A stretch of 64,000 bases of DNA from Baekduia alba. GTDB taxonomy: Bacteria; Actinomycetota; Thermoleophilia; Solirubrobacterales; Solirubrobacteraceae. Made by a program: the position numbers and the translations under genes. The stretch's first letter is position 1. Every line of letters begins with the position of its first letter. A model generated the notes under the pieces. It saw only the letters and a program-made list of their open reading frames with translations. It ran no database searches and was not told the origin of the DNA. Positions 8,210-14,986 of the stretch are shown here, in pieces. The stretch lies in NCBI RefSeq assembly GCF_028416635.1, contig NZ_CP114013.1:4526001-4590000 (forward strand), in the 5' to 3' direction.

Positions 8210-8691
8210 CGAGCGGCGGCGGGGGCCGCGTCGCGCGCCGAGCAGTCGGCGCAGCGGCCTTCGACGACCAGCTCGGCGCCTTCGGCGTCGAAGCCGGTGG
8301 CGCGGGCGGCGTGAAGCGCGTGGGCGGTGTCGAGAGGGATCTCGAGGTCCTCGACGCGGCCGCAGACGCGGCAGCGCAGGTGCGCGTGGTCGGCCACGCG
8401 TGGGTCGTAGAGCACCGGGCCGCCGACGCTCACGCGGCGGGCCTCGCCCAGCTCAGCCAGGAGGTCGAGCGTGGCGTAGACCGTCGGCAGCGACACGCCT
8501 GGCAGTTGCTCGGACGCGCGGCGCAGGACCTCTTCGGCCGTGACGTGGCGGTCGAGCTCGCGCAGCAGCCGGCCGATGACCAGCCGCTGTGAGGTGACGC
8601 GCTGGCCGCGCTCGCGCAGGGCCGCGACGAGGCGCGCCTCGGCGGCCGCGTCGGCGTCGATCTCGACCTCGGAAGTTCGGGTGCCCTTCAT
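8206..8691 (-). CDS. Fur-family metalloregulator
   Basis: 161-aa transcriptional regulator. The N-terminal winged helix ends in SLPTVYATLDLLAELG, the Fur recognition helix. A histidine-rich metal/dimer region (DPRVADHAHLRC) follows, and two CxxC pairs (CRVCG and CADCS) look like a structural zinc site. It could be Fur, Zur or PerR in function; sequence alone does not decide. It is divergent from a VIT1/CCC1-like transporter, which suggests it senses iron or manganese and controls that gene. ATG 8691 was chosen. A GTG four codons upstream overlaps the likely -10 (TAACAT). Confidence 0.88.
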   Translation of the reverse strand: MKGTRTSEVEIDADAAAEARLVAALRERGQRVTSQRLVIGRLLRELDRHVTAEEVLRRASEQLPGVSLPTVYATLDLLAELGEARRVSVGGPVLYDPRVADHAHLRCRVCGRVEDLEIPLDTAHALHAARATGFDAEGAELVVEGRCADCSARDAAPAAAR

Positions 8692-8747
8692 AGCCACTCG
8701 CACATGTTAGGGCATCCTTATCTTTAGTCTCTTGTATTATCGACGTC
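8692..8747. promoter_or_regulatory. AT-rich divergent promoter/operator of Fur-family regulator and transporter
   Basis: This spacer is clearly AT-richer than its surroundings. On the plus strand TATTAT (8735-8740) ends 7 nt before the transporter GTG. On the minus strand TAACAT (8709-8704) precedes the regulator. The segment between is where a Fur-type operator would be expected. I see no perfect palindrome, only A/T runs. Confidence 0.5.
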
Positions 8748-9272
8748 GTGAGCGAACAGGTCCTGCCCCTTCCCACCTCGGCGTCGACCCCGTCGACGCC
8801 CGACGCCGAGCGCCGCCGGCTCGTCCTCCAGCGCATCCAGCCCGGGCTCATCGGGCTGATCGACGGCACGATCTCCACGCTCGCGCCGATCTTCGCCGCC
8901 GCCTACCTCGCCGGCTCGCGCGCCGCGCTGCTCGTCGGCCTCGCGTCCGCGCTCGGCGCCGCGATCTCGATGGGCCTCAGCGAGGGCCTGTCGGACGACG
9001 GCTCGGTCACCGGCCGCGGCTCGTCGCTCTCGCGCGGCGTCATCACCGGCGGCGCGACGTTCCTGGGCGGCACCTTCCACGCGCTGCCGTTCCTCATCTC
9101 CGACCTCTCGACCGCGCTGGCCGTCGCCTACGTCGTCGTCGCCATCGAGCTCGTGACGATCGCGCTGATCCGCAAGCGCTTCATGCACGTGGCGCTCCCG
9201 GTCTCGCTCGTCCAGGTCACGCTCGGCGGCGTGCTGGTCGCGGTCGTGGGCGTGCTCGTCGGACACGCCTGA
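8748..9272 (+). CDS. VIT1/CCC1-like membrane protein (putative Fe/Mn transporter)
   Basis: 174-aa membrane protein. After a polar N-terminus come about five hydrophobic segments, the first two containing GLIDGTISTLAPIFAAAYLA and the small-residue helix LASALGAAISMGLSEGLSDDG that characterises the VIT1/CCC1 superfamily. It is shorter than full-length VIT1 proteins. The predicted role is moving iron or manganese across the membrane, supported by the divergent Fur-family gene. The start is GTG at 8748 behind a TATTAT box, so it is probably leaderless. Confidence 0.75.
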   Translation: MSEQVLPLPTSASTPSTPDAERRRLVLQRIQPGLIGLIDGTISTLAPIFAAAYLAGSRAALLVGLASALGAAISMGLSEGLSDDGSVTGRGSSLSRGVITGGATFLGGTFHALPFLISDLSTALAVAYVVVAIELVTIALIRKRFMHVALPVSLVQVTLGGVLVAVVGVLVGHA

Positions 9273-9296
9273 CCCGCCTACGCGGGGCGGCGCGAC

Positions 9297-9302
9297 TAGA
9301 TT
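9297..9302 (+). promoter_or_regulatory. -10 box of methyltransferase gene
   Basis: TAGATT ends 7 nt before the ATG at 9310, leaderless geometry. Confidence 0.55.
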
Positions 9303-9309
9303 CGAGGGC

Positions 9310-9963
9310 ATGTCCTTCGCTCGCGATCCCGCCACCCACGCCTATTACGACGCGCGCGCCGACGAGTACGACGAGTGGTACGCCGGCGAGGGCCGCTTCG
9401 GCGCGCCCGGCCGTGAGCGGCCCGGCTGGGCCGACGAGGTGCAGCAGCTCGTCGCGCTCGTCGACGCGCTCCCGGCCGCGCGCACGCTCGACGTCGCCTG
9501 CGGCACCGGCTTCCTGACCCGCCACCTGCACGGCCTCGCCGTCGGCCTGGACCAGTCGCCCGCGATGATCGCGATCGCCCAGGAGCGCCTGCCCGACGGC
9601 CTCGCGCTGGTCGGCGACGCGCTGGCGCTCCCGTTCGCCGACGGCAGCTTCGACCGCGTCCTGACCGGCCACTTCTACGGCCACCTCGTGCCCGCCGAGC
9701 GCGACACGTTCCTGGCCGAGGCCCGCCGCGTCGCGCGCGAGCTGATCGTGATCGACTCCGCGCCGCGCGAGGACAAGCCCGCCGAGACGTGGGACGAGCG
9801 CGTCCTCAACGACGGCACCACCCACCGCGTCTTCAAGCGCTTCCTGACCGCCGCCGAGATCCTCGAGGAGCTCGGCGAGGCCGGCGGCACCGGCGAGGCG
9901 CTGATGGACGGCCGCTGGTTCAGCGCCGTCCGGGCGACGCTCTGGGCCGCCGAGCTGGACTGA
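9310..9963 (+). CDS. Class I SAM-dependent methyltransferase
   Basis: 217-aa soluble methyltransferase. Motif I is LDVACGTGFLTRHL (about residues 57-70), followed by VGLDQSPAMI (motif II) and ALPFADGSFDRVLTGHFYGHL (motif IV/post-I region). The C-terminal segment carries VFKRFLTAAEILEELGEAG. The substrate is not predictable. It is monocistronic: its own -10 lies upstream and a strong hairpin downstream. Confidence 0.85.
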   Translation: MSFARDPATHAYYDARADEYDEWYAGEGRFGAPGRERPGWADEVQQLVALVDALPAARTLDVACGTGFLTRHLHGLAVGLDQSPAMIAIAQERLPDGLALVGDALALPFADGSFDRVLTGHFYGHLVPAERDTFLAEARRVARELIVIDSAPREDKPAETWDERVLNDGTTHRVFKRFLTAAEILEELGEAGGTGEALMDGRWFSAVRATLWAAELD

Positions 9964-9979
9964 CGCGCGCCGCGCCCGT

Positions 9980-10019
9980 CAACGACCGACGGGCCGCCAA
10001 GGGCGACCCGTCGTCGTTG
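9980..10019. terminator. Bidirectional terminator hairpin
   Basis: The arms CAACGACCGACGGG and CCCGTCGTCGTTG pair over 13 bp with one bulged C, around a 13-nt loop. It lies between the convergent methyltransferase (ends 9963) and flavoprotein (ends 10080) genes. No U-tract is present, which is common for GC-rich actinobacteria. Confidence 0.7.
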
Positions 10020-10079
10020 CACGCACGTCCGCGATGTACCCGCCGAACGTGCGAAGCCAAACCTCGTTAGGGCGCCAGC

Positions 10080-11606
10080 CTAGGCCTCGGTGACCAGCGG
10101 CTCGGTCTCGTAGACCGTCTTGGGCAGCTTCGCGTAGGGCTGCTCGACGTCGGCGTCGGTCTGCTCCTCGTGGTAGACCGACTCCACGTTGACGGCCCAG
10201 ATGTCATGGCCCTCGTTGCGCAGGATGTTGTCCACCGCGCGCATCGCCGACAGCATCGAGTGATCCGAGTTGTTGTAGCGGTGCAGGCCGTTGCGGCCGA
10301 CCTGGACGAAGTCCTCGAGCGGATCGAGCCAGGAGCGGATCGACTCGACGCGCTGGGCGTAGGTCTCGTCGTACATCGGGTAAGCGAGCGGGACGCGCAC
10401 GACGTAGCCGCGGCGGACCTGCTCGGGCCGGGCGAGGCCGAGCTGCTGGAGCTCGTCCTTGGCCAGCTCGATGAGCTTGTCGTCGTCCATGGTCCAGAGG
10501 TCGTCGCCCTTGAAGGCGAAGTACTCCAGGCCGACGCAGGCCGTGTCCGGATCCGGGACCATCCAGGGCGACCACGAGCGGTAGTTCTGGATGCGGCCGA
10601 CGCGGACGTTCGGCTCGTGGATGTAGATCCAGTTGTCGGGGAACAGGTCCTGGCCGTCGATGACCAGCGCGACCGTCAGGAAGTCGCGGTAGCGCAGGCC
10701 CTGCGCGGCGGACTGCACCTCGGCCGGGGCGCCCGGCGAGGTCAGGCCGACCATGTGGCGCAGCGGCAGCGACGAGATCGTGCCGCGCGGCTCGATGACG
10801 CCCTGCGGCGTGTGGATGCGGACCACGCGGCCGTCTTCGACGTCGATCTGCTGGGCCGGCGACTCGAGGCGGACCTCGCCGCCCATCTCCTCGATGCGGT
10901 TGGTCATCATCTCCCACATCTGACCCGGTCCGTACCGCGGGTACTGGAACTTGTCGATGAGGGACGTGATGTCGTCCTTGTTGCCGAGGAACGCGGCCTT
11001 GGCGGCGGAGAAGAAGTTGAGGTTCTTGATCCGCTGCGCGGCCCAGTCGGCGCGCAGCTCCTTGGTGGAGACGCCCCAGACCTTCTCGGTGTAGGACTTG
11101 AAGAAGTGCTGGAACAAGCGCTTGCCGAAGCGGTTGGAGACCCAGTCCTCGAAGGTCTCCTCCTTGCCCTTGGGCTTGACCGCGGCCCACAGGTAGGAGA
11201 CCCCGCAGCGGACGAGCTCGACCGGGCCCAGCTTCTTGATGACGTCGGTGCCCTTCAGCGGGTAGTCGAGGTACTTGCCGCGCCAGAAGATGCGCGACAT
11301 GCGCGGGCGCATCAGGAACTCGTCGCCCATGATCTCGAGCCAGAGGTCGTTGACCTCCTTGTTCTTGGTGAAGAACCGGTGGCCGCCGAGGTCGAAGCGG
11401 TAGCCGTCAGGGTCGACGACCGTCTTGGCCAGGCCACCGACCTGGTCCTCGGCCTCGAGCACGATGACCTTCCGGCCGGCCTTGGCCAGCAGGTAGCCGG
11501 CGGACAGGCCGGCGGGGCCGCCGCCGATCACGACGTAGGGGCGGGTGTCCCCGTGGCCGTCGTCGTCGTTCTTGGGCAGCGTCGGCGGTTCGTCGACAAG
11601 CGTCAT
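10080..11606 (-). CDS. FAD-dependent oxidoreductase, protoporphyrinogen-oxidase/UDP-galactopyranose-mutase-like
   Basis: 508-aa flavoprotein. The FAD dinucleotide motif is VIGGGPAGLSAGYLLAKAG (about 27-45), followed by EAEDQVGGLAKT and the GGHRFFTKN block typical of the amine-oxidase/UGM-like family. The C-terminus has VGRNGLHRYNNSDHSMLSAM, the second FAD contact. In polysaccharide gene sets such proteins often act on nucleotide sugars or lipid-linked intermediates; here the substrate is unknown. A second member of the superfamily lies at 61568-62896. ATG 11606 is preferred over GTG 11615 because AAGG lies 8 nt upstream. The 103-nt upstream gap holds its promoter, but no single box stands out. 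Confidence 0.82.
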   Translation of the reverse strand: MTLVDEPPTLPKNDDDGHGDTRPYVVIGGGPAGLSAGYLLAKAGRKVIVLEAEDQVGGLAKTVVDPDGYRFDLGGHRFFTKNKEVNDLWLEIMGDEFLMRPRMSRIFWRGKYLDYPLKGTDVIKKLGPVELVRCGVSYLWAAVKPKGKEETFEDWVSNRFGKRLFQHFFKSYTEKVWGVSTKELRADWAAQRIKNLNFFSAAKAAFLGNKDDITSLIDKFQYPRYGPGQMWEMMTNRIEEMGGEVRLESPAQQIDVEDGRVVRIHTPQGVIEPRGTISSLPLRHMVGLTSPGAPAEVQSAAQGLRYRDFLTVALVIDGQDLFPDNWIYIHEPNVRVGRIQNYRSWSPWMVPDPDTACVGLEYFAFKGDDLWTMDDDKLIELAKDELQQLGLARPEQVRRGYVVRVPLAYPMYDETYAQRVESIRSWLDPLEDFVQVGRNGLHRYNNSDHSMLSAMRAVDNILRNEGHDIWAVNVESVYHEEQTDADVEQPYAKLPKTVYETEPLVTEA

Positions 11607-11709
11607 GCCCTGCACCTTGCCCGCTGCGCGTGCGTTGTACGGGTTCTGCTAACGCGACCTAACAGTTCTTCACGGACGCAATAGCGCTTGGGAGCGGGGA
11701 TTTCGTGCC

Positions 11710-12294
11710 TCACGGCGTCGCGGCGACACGCGGCGCCGGACGCCGCGTCGCGGGCTTCCGCTTGGCCGGCAGGCCGAGCGCGCGAGCCCCCGCCAGGCCG
11801 ACGATCGCGACCCCGAGGAAGATGATGATCCCGAGCAGGAGCGGGCTGCGGGCGTCGGTGCCGGCCATCAGCGCGTGAAGGCCGCCGAGCACGAAGGCGA
11901 CGGACGCGAAGCGGTGCGCCGAGCGCCACCGGCGGGCGCCGATGCGGCGGCGCTGGTAGAAGCTCAGCCCGAACGCCGCGAGGCAGTAGAACGCGGTGAT
12001 CCCGAGGCCCGTCCAGAGCGGCCGGTAGGCCATCGTGAAGGGGATCGCGATGCCGGCCAGCCCGGGGTTGAGCCAGGCGTCGCCGAGGAGCAGCAGGCCG
12101 TGCGCGGTGATGCACGCGAGGCCGGTCAGCGCGAGGCGCTCGTGCCACGGCTTCATGCGCGCCGCGGTCTTGGGCTCGACGAGCCGCAGGGCGGAGACGA
12201 GGCCGAGGATCGCGACCGCGCCGAGCGCGACGAAGCCGACGATGCCGGCCGCGCGCGAGGCGAGCCAGAAGGTGTAGTCGAACGGGTTGTTCAT
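11710..12294 (-). CDS. Ferric-reductase-like transmembrane haem protein
   Basis: 194-aa integral membrane protein with about five or six hydrophobic segments: GIVGFVALGAVAILGLVSAL, GLACITAHGLLLLGDAWL, GLGITAFYCLAAFGLSFY, FVLGGLHALMAG and LLGIIIFLGVAIVGLAG. Conserved histidines (His in WHERL, AHGLLL, HRFAS and LGGLHAL) fit the bis-haem pattern of ferric reductase-like domains. It lies 13 nt after the apbE stop and in the same operon, so it probably moves electrons across the membrane to or from an FMN-bearing partner. Confidence 0.85.
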   Translation of the reverse strand: MNNPFDYTFWLASRAAGIVGFVALGAVAILGLVSALRLVEPKTAARMKPWHERLALTGLACITAHGLLLLGDAWLNPGLAGIAIPFTMAYRPLWTGLGITAFYCLAAFGLSFYQRRRIGARRWRSAHRFASVAFVLGGLHALMAGTDARSPLLLGIIIFLGVAIVGLAGARALGLPAKRKPATRRPAPRVAATP

Positions 12295-12307
12295 GGCCTC
12301 GGTGGTC

Positions 12308-13288
12308 CTAGGCGGTGGCGGCGGCCAGGTCGCGGGCGGCGCGCAGGGCGGTGCGGCGCAGCGCGGGGACGGCCTCGACGGCGCCGTCCTCGTGAACGAG
12401 GACGCCGCCCAGGGCGGACAGGGTCGTGCGGGCGCCGTGCGCGCCCTGCAGGAGCGCCGTCTTGGCCAGCGTCTCGGCGTGGAGCGCGCTGCGACCGACG
12501 GCGGTGGCGGTCAGCAGCCCGGTCCACGCCGGGCGGCCCGTGCTCGGGTCCAGGAGGTGGTGCGCGGGGTCCCCGTGGCGGTCGCGCCAGAGGCGGCGAT
12601 GGATGCCGGAGGTCGCGACGCCGCCGCCGCCCAGGCGGAAGACGTGCGCGGGCGCGTCGGTGAGCGGGTGGCGGACGACGACCTCGTGGTGTCCCCGGCC
12701 GCCGTGGCCGAGCGCGAGGTCGCCGCCGACGTCGACGACGTACCGCAGCCCGGTCAGGCGCGCGGCGACGAGGTCGGCCGCGAGGCCCTTGCCGAGGCCG
12801 CCGGAGTCCAGGGTCACGCCGGGCGGGCGGCGGATCGTGCCGGCGCGGCGGTCGACGCCGAGGCCCTGCCAGCGCGCGGCGGGATCGGGCGTGGCGGCCG
12901 CTCGGGGCGGAGCGGCCGCCAACGCCGCGGCCAGCGGGACGGCGAGGGAGCCGTCCCAGTGCGCGTCGTATCCCGCCTGGGCGATCTGGGCGCCCAAGGT
13001 CATGTCGACGAGCCCGCCCGAGATGCGCCCGGCCCACGCGCCGGCGCGGATGAGCGCGCGGACGTGCGCGCCGGCCGGAACCTCGGTGCGAGGGTCGTCG
13101 TTGAGGAGGTTGAGCGCCGAGTCCGGCGCGAAGCGCGTCCATTGGCGCTCGAGCGTGGCGAGCAGCGCCTGGGCGTCGTCGGCCGCGTGGGTCAGCCTCG
13201 GCGAGGCGGCGGCGCCGGGCGCGCGGTCGGCGAGCACGATGCGCGCGGTCGCGCCCATCGCGGGCAGGCTGCGGTCCAGGAGGCTCAT
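12308..13288 (-). CDS. apbE: FAD:protein FMN transferase (ApbE)
   Basis: Attaches FMN through a phosphoester bond to a Thr/Ser of a target protein, using FAD. The 326-aa protein has the family start (LPAMGATARIVL), the FAD-binding block GVTLDSGGLGKGLAADLVA (about 165-183), VVDVGGDLALGH, and the C-terminal HHLLDPSTGRPA metal and FAD site. No clear lipobox or signal peptide is visible. Its start overlaps the 111-aa gene (ATGA), and a haem membrane protein follows. No FMN-binding-domain protein, the usual target, is present nearby. Confidence 0.92.
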   Translation of the reverse strand: MSLLDRSLPAMGATARIVLADRAPGAAASPRLTHAADDAQALLATLERQWTRFAPDSALNLLNDDPRTEVPAGAHVRALIRAGAWAGRISGGLVDMTLGAQIAQAGYDAHWDGSLAVPLAAALAAAPPRAAATPDPAARWQGLGVDRRAGTIRRPPGVTLDSGGLGKGLAADLVAARLTGLRYVVDVGGDLALGHGGRGHHEVVVRHPLTDAPAHVFRLGGGGVATSGIHRRLWRDRHGDPAHHLLDPSTGRPAWTGLLTATAVGRSALHAETLAKTALLQGAHGARTTLSALGGVLVHEDGAVEAVPALRRTALRAARDLAAATA

Positions 13289-13620
13289 GAGGCGGAGGTC
13301 GAGCCGCGGGGCGTCGAGGAGACGGAGCCGGAATCGTTGGAGGACGACGACGTGCCCGAGTCGTAGGGGTCGGTGGTCGTGGTCGTCGCCGCGCCCGTGG
13401 CGTCCGAGGAGGACGACGTGGCGTTCGTCGTCGTCGGGGTCGCCTTCACCGCCGCCAGCGCCGGGTCGTCCCCGTCGTGCACCCGCAGGGCGAGCACGCC
13501 GAACACCGCGACGACGCTGGCGAGCGCGCCCGCGGCGAACCGCCGGCCTCCGGGCGCGCGCATCGCGCGCCGCGGCGGCTTCGGCGGCGGGGTCGTCGGG
13601 ATGGGTTCGACGGGAGGCAT
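13285..13620 (-). CDS. Small single-pass membrane protein with Ser/Thr-rich extracytoplasmic tail, possible flavinylation target
   Basis: 111 aa. A proline-rich cytoplasmic segment (1-20) with basic residues is followed by one membrane helix (about 28-46, FAAGALASVVAVFGVLAL) and a low-complexity tail of Ser, Thr, Asp and Gly. The tail contains DATGAATT (73-80), which loosely resembles the D-x-x-S/T-G-A-T-x-T motif that ApbE flavinylates in FMN-binding domains. The gene is coupled to apbE by ATGA and heads the operon. I do not recognise a family. The alternative is a simple membrane anchor or scaffold. The carrier idea is inference only. Confidence 0.6.
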   Translation of the reverse strand: MPPVEPIPTTPPPKPPRRAMRAPGGRRFAAGALASVVAVFGVLALRVHDGDDPALAAVKATPTTTNATSSSSDATGAATTTTTDPYDSGTSSSSNDSGSVSSTPRGSTSAS

Positions 13621-13641
13621 GCGAGGAGCATCGACCCGCGG

Positions 13642-13661
13642 CCTGAACCCATCCTGAACCC
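13642..13661 (-). promoter_or_regulatory. Exact 9-bp direct repeat with 11-bp period upstream of the redox operon
   Basis: On the minus strand GGGTTCAGG occurs twice with 2 nt between copies (plus-strand CCTGAACCC at 13642-13650 and 13653-13661). The copies sit about 22-41 nt before the ATG at 13620, where a -35 element would be. One-helical-turn direct repeats are the usual operator form of OmpR/PhoP-family response regulators. Confidence 0.6.
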
Positions 13662-13693
13662 GTGCTGGGAGGTTGCTGAGGCGGCCGGGCGCG

Positions 13694-14287
13694 TCAGCCG
13701 CGCGCCGGGCGGTACGTGCAGACCAGGACGCCGGTGCTCGCGGTCTTGACGTCGACGAGCTCCAGCGGGCGTGCGACCCCGTCGTCGGGGAAGACCCGCT
13801 TGCCGCCGCCGAGCAGGATCGGCTCGAGCAGGATCACGTACTCGTCGACGAGGGCGTGCTCGATCAGCTGCTGGGCGAGGTCCGCGCTGCCCCAGATCTG
13901 CAGCGCGCCGCCCTCCCTTCCGCGCAGCTCGCGGATCGCGCCGAGCGCGTCGTCGGCGGGCAGCAGCCGCGAGTTCGACCACGTGAGGTCGTCCTCGCTC
14001 AGCGTGCGCGACGCCACGTGCTTCGTGATGGCGTTCATCGTGTCGGCGAACGGATCGCCGGCGCGCTCGGGCCACGCCGCGGCCATGCCCTGCCACGTGC
14101 GCCGTCCGAACAGCAGCGCGTCCGACCGGTCCATGATCTCGCCGATGGCGCTGCCCATCACGTCGACGTCGAAGTACGGCGCCGACCAGCCGCCGTGGGC
14201 GAACCCGGCCTCGGTGTCCTCCTCAGACCCGCCGGGCGCTTGCACCACGCCGTCCAAGGTCATGAAGTCGATGAGGATGATGTCCAT
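13694..14287 (-). CDS. Dihydrofolate-reductase-fold (RibD C-terminal-like) protein
   Basis: 197 aa with the RibD C-terminal fold seen in many actinobacterial stand-alone reductases: start IILIDFMTLDGVVQAPGG, SDALLFGRRTWQGMAAAWP in the middle, LQIWGSADLAQQLIEHALVDE, and ILLGGGKRVFP near the C-terminus. It probably binds NADPH; the substrate is unknown. The start at 14287 is set by an exact AAGGAG seven nt upstream, one of the few strong Shine-Dalgarno sites here. It shares its upstream region with the divergent pseudogene. Confidence 0.85.
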   Translation of the reverse strand: MDIILIDFMTLDGVVQAPGGSEEDTEAGFAHGGWSAPYFDVDVMGSAIGEIMDRSDALLFGRRTWQGMAAAWPERAGDPFADTMNAITKHVASRTLSEDDLTWSNSRLLPADDALGAIRELRGREGGALQIWGSADLAQQLIEHALVDEYVILLEPILLGGGKRVFPDDGVARPLELVDVKTASTGVLVCTYRPARG

Positions 14288-14445
14288 GATGTTGCTCCTT
14301 CGCGTCGTTGGTCCTGCTTGCCGTGTCGATCGAGCGACGATCGGGGTCGCGGCGCGATCGACATGGCGCATCGAGTTGGCACGTCGGCGCTTCGGTGTCC
14401 GGCGCGTCACACGACGTCCGGCCCCGGCGTGACAGGTTCGTCCCC

Positions 14446-14847
14446 GTGCCCGCTCCCACCATCATCCTCGTCCACGGCGCGTTCGCCGACGCCTCCGGCT
14501 GGCAGGGCGTCCACGACGAGCTCCGCAGCGACGGCCACGTCGCGAAGGCCCCACCGAACCCGCTGCGCGGCGTCGTCGGCGGCGCCGTGATCACCGTGGC
14601 CGGCGTCGCCGACAACGTCGTCGGGCTCGTCTACGTCGCCGGCTTCGCGCCCGCTTCGCGGGCGACGTGGCACCGGCCGTGGCCAAGTTCATGTCCAACG
14701 TCCAGCGCCCCCTGTCCGGCGCCGCGTTCGGCGAGCCCGCCAGCGCCGGCGCGACGGTGGTGACCGTCGTAGACGCATCGCACGTCGTCATGATCTCGCA
14801 GCCCGCGAGCGGTGGCCGAGGTCCTACGGCAGGCGTGGCGGCGGTGA
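14446..14847 (+). pseudogene. Decayed alpha/beta hydrolase
   Basis: Fragments of one alpha/beta hydrolase appear in order but in different frames. From GTG 14446 comes HGAFADASGWQGVHDELRSD. Then NPLRG joins directly to GGAVITVAGVADNVVGLVYV, losing about 30 residues including the nucleophile elbow, of which only GG remains. After AGFAP a second loss shifts the frame: DVAPAVAKFMSNVQRPLSG and AAFGEPA follow (about 14667-14730). A third loss then leads to ATVVTVVDASHVVMISQPA, and a 2-nt excess returns to the first frame for AVAEVLRQA, ending at TGA 14847. With the catalytic Ser gone and two frameshifts, it cannot make an active enzyme. Confidence 0.8.
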
Positions 14848-14986
14848 GCGCAGCCGGAGCGTAAGGCGGTGGCGGAGAGCGACGAACGCTCGCCACGCCA
14901 GGATCGACGACGCACCGATGCGCTCCCGGCGGTGAGGAGGGCGTGTGAACCGACGAGCGCGGGCTGGGGCGGCGCGGCGCGCCGGG

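Noticed and set aside
13621-13693. Transposon target-site duplication (the 9-bp direct repeat)
   Set aside because: The copies are only 2 nt apart with nothing between them, and no transposase or inverted ends are nearby; a regulator site is simpler.
14446-14847. Functional small alpha/beta hydrolase
   Set aside because: The nucleophile Ser and much of the core are deleted and the frame changes twice.
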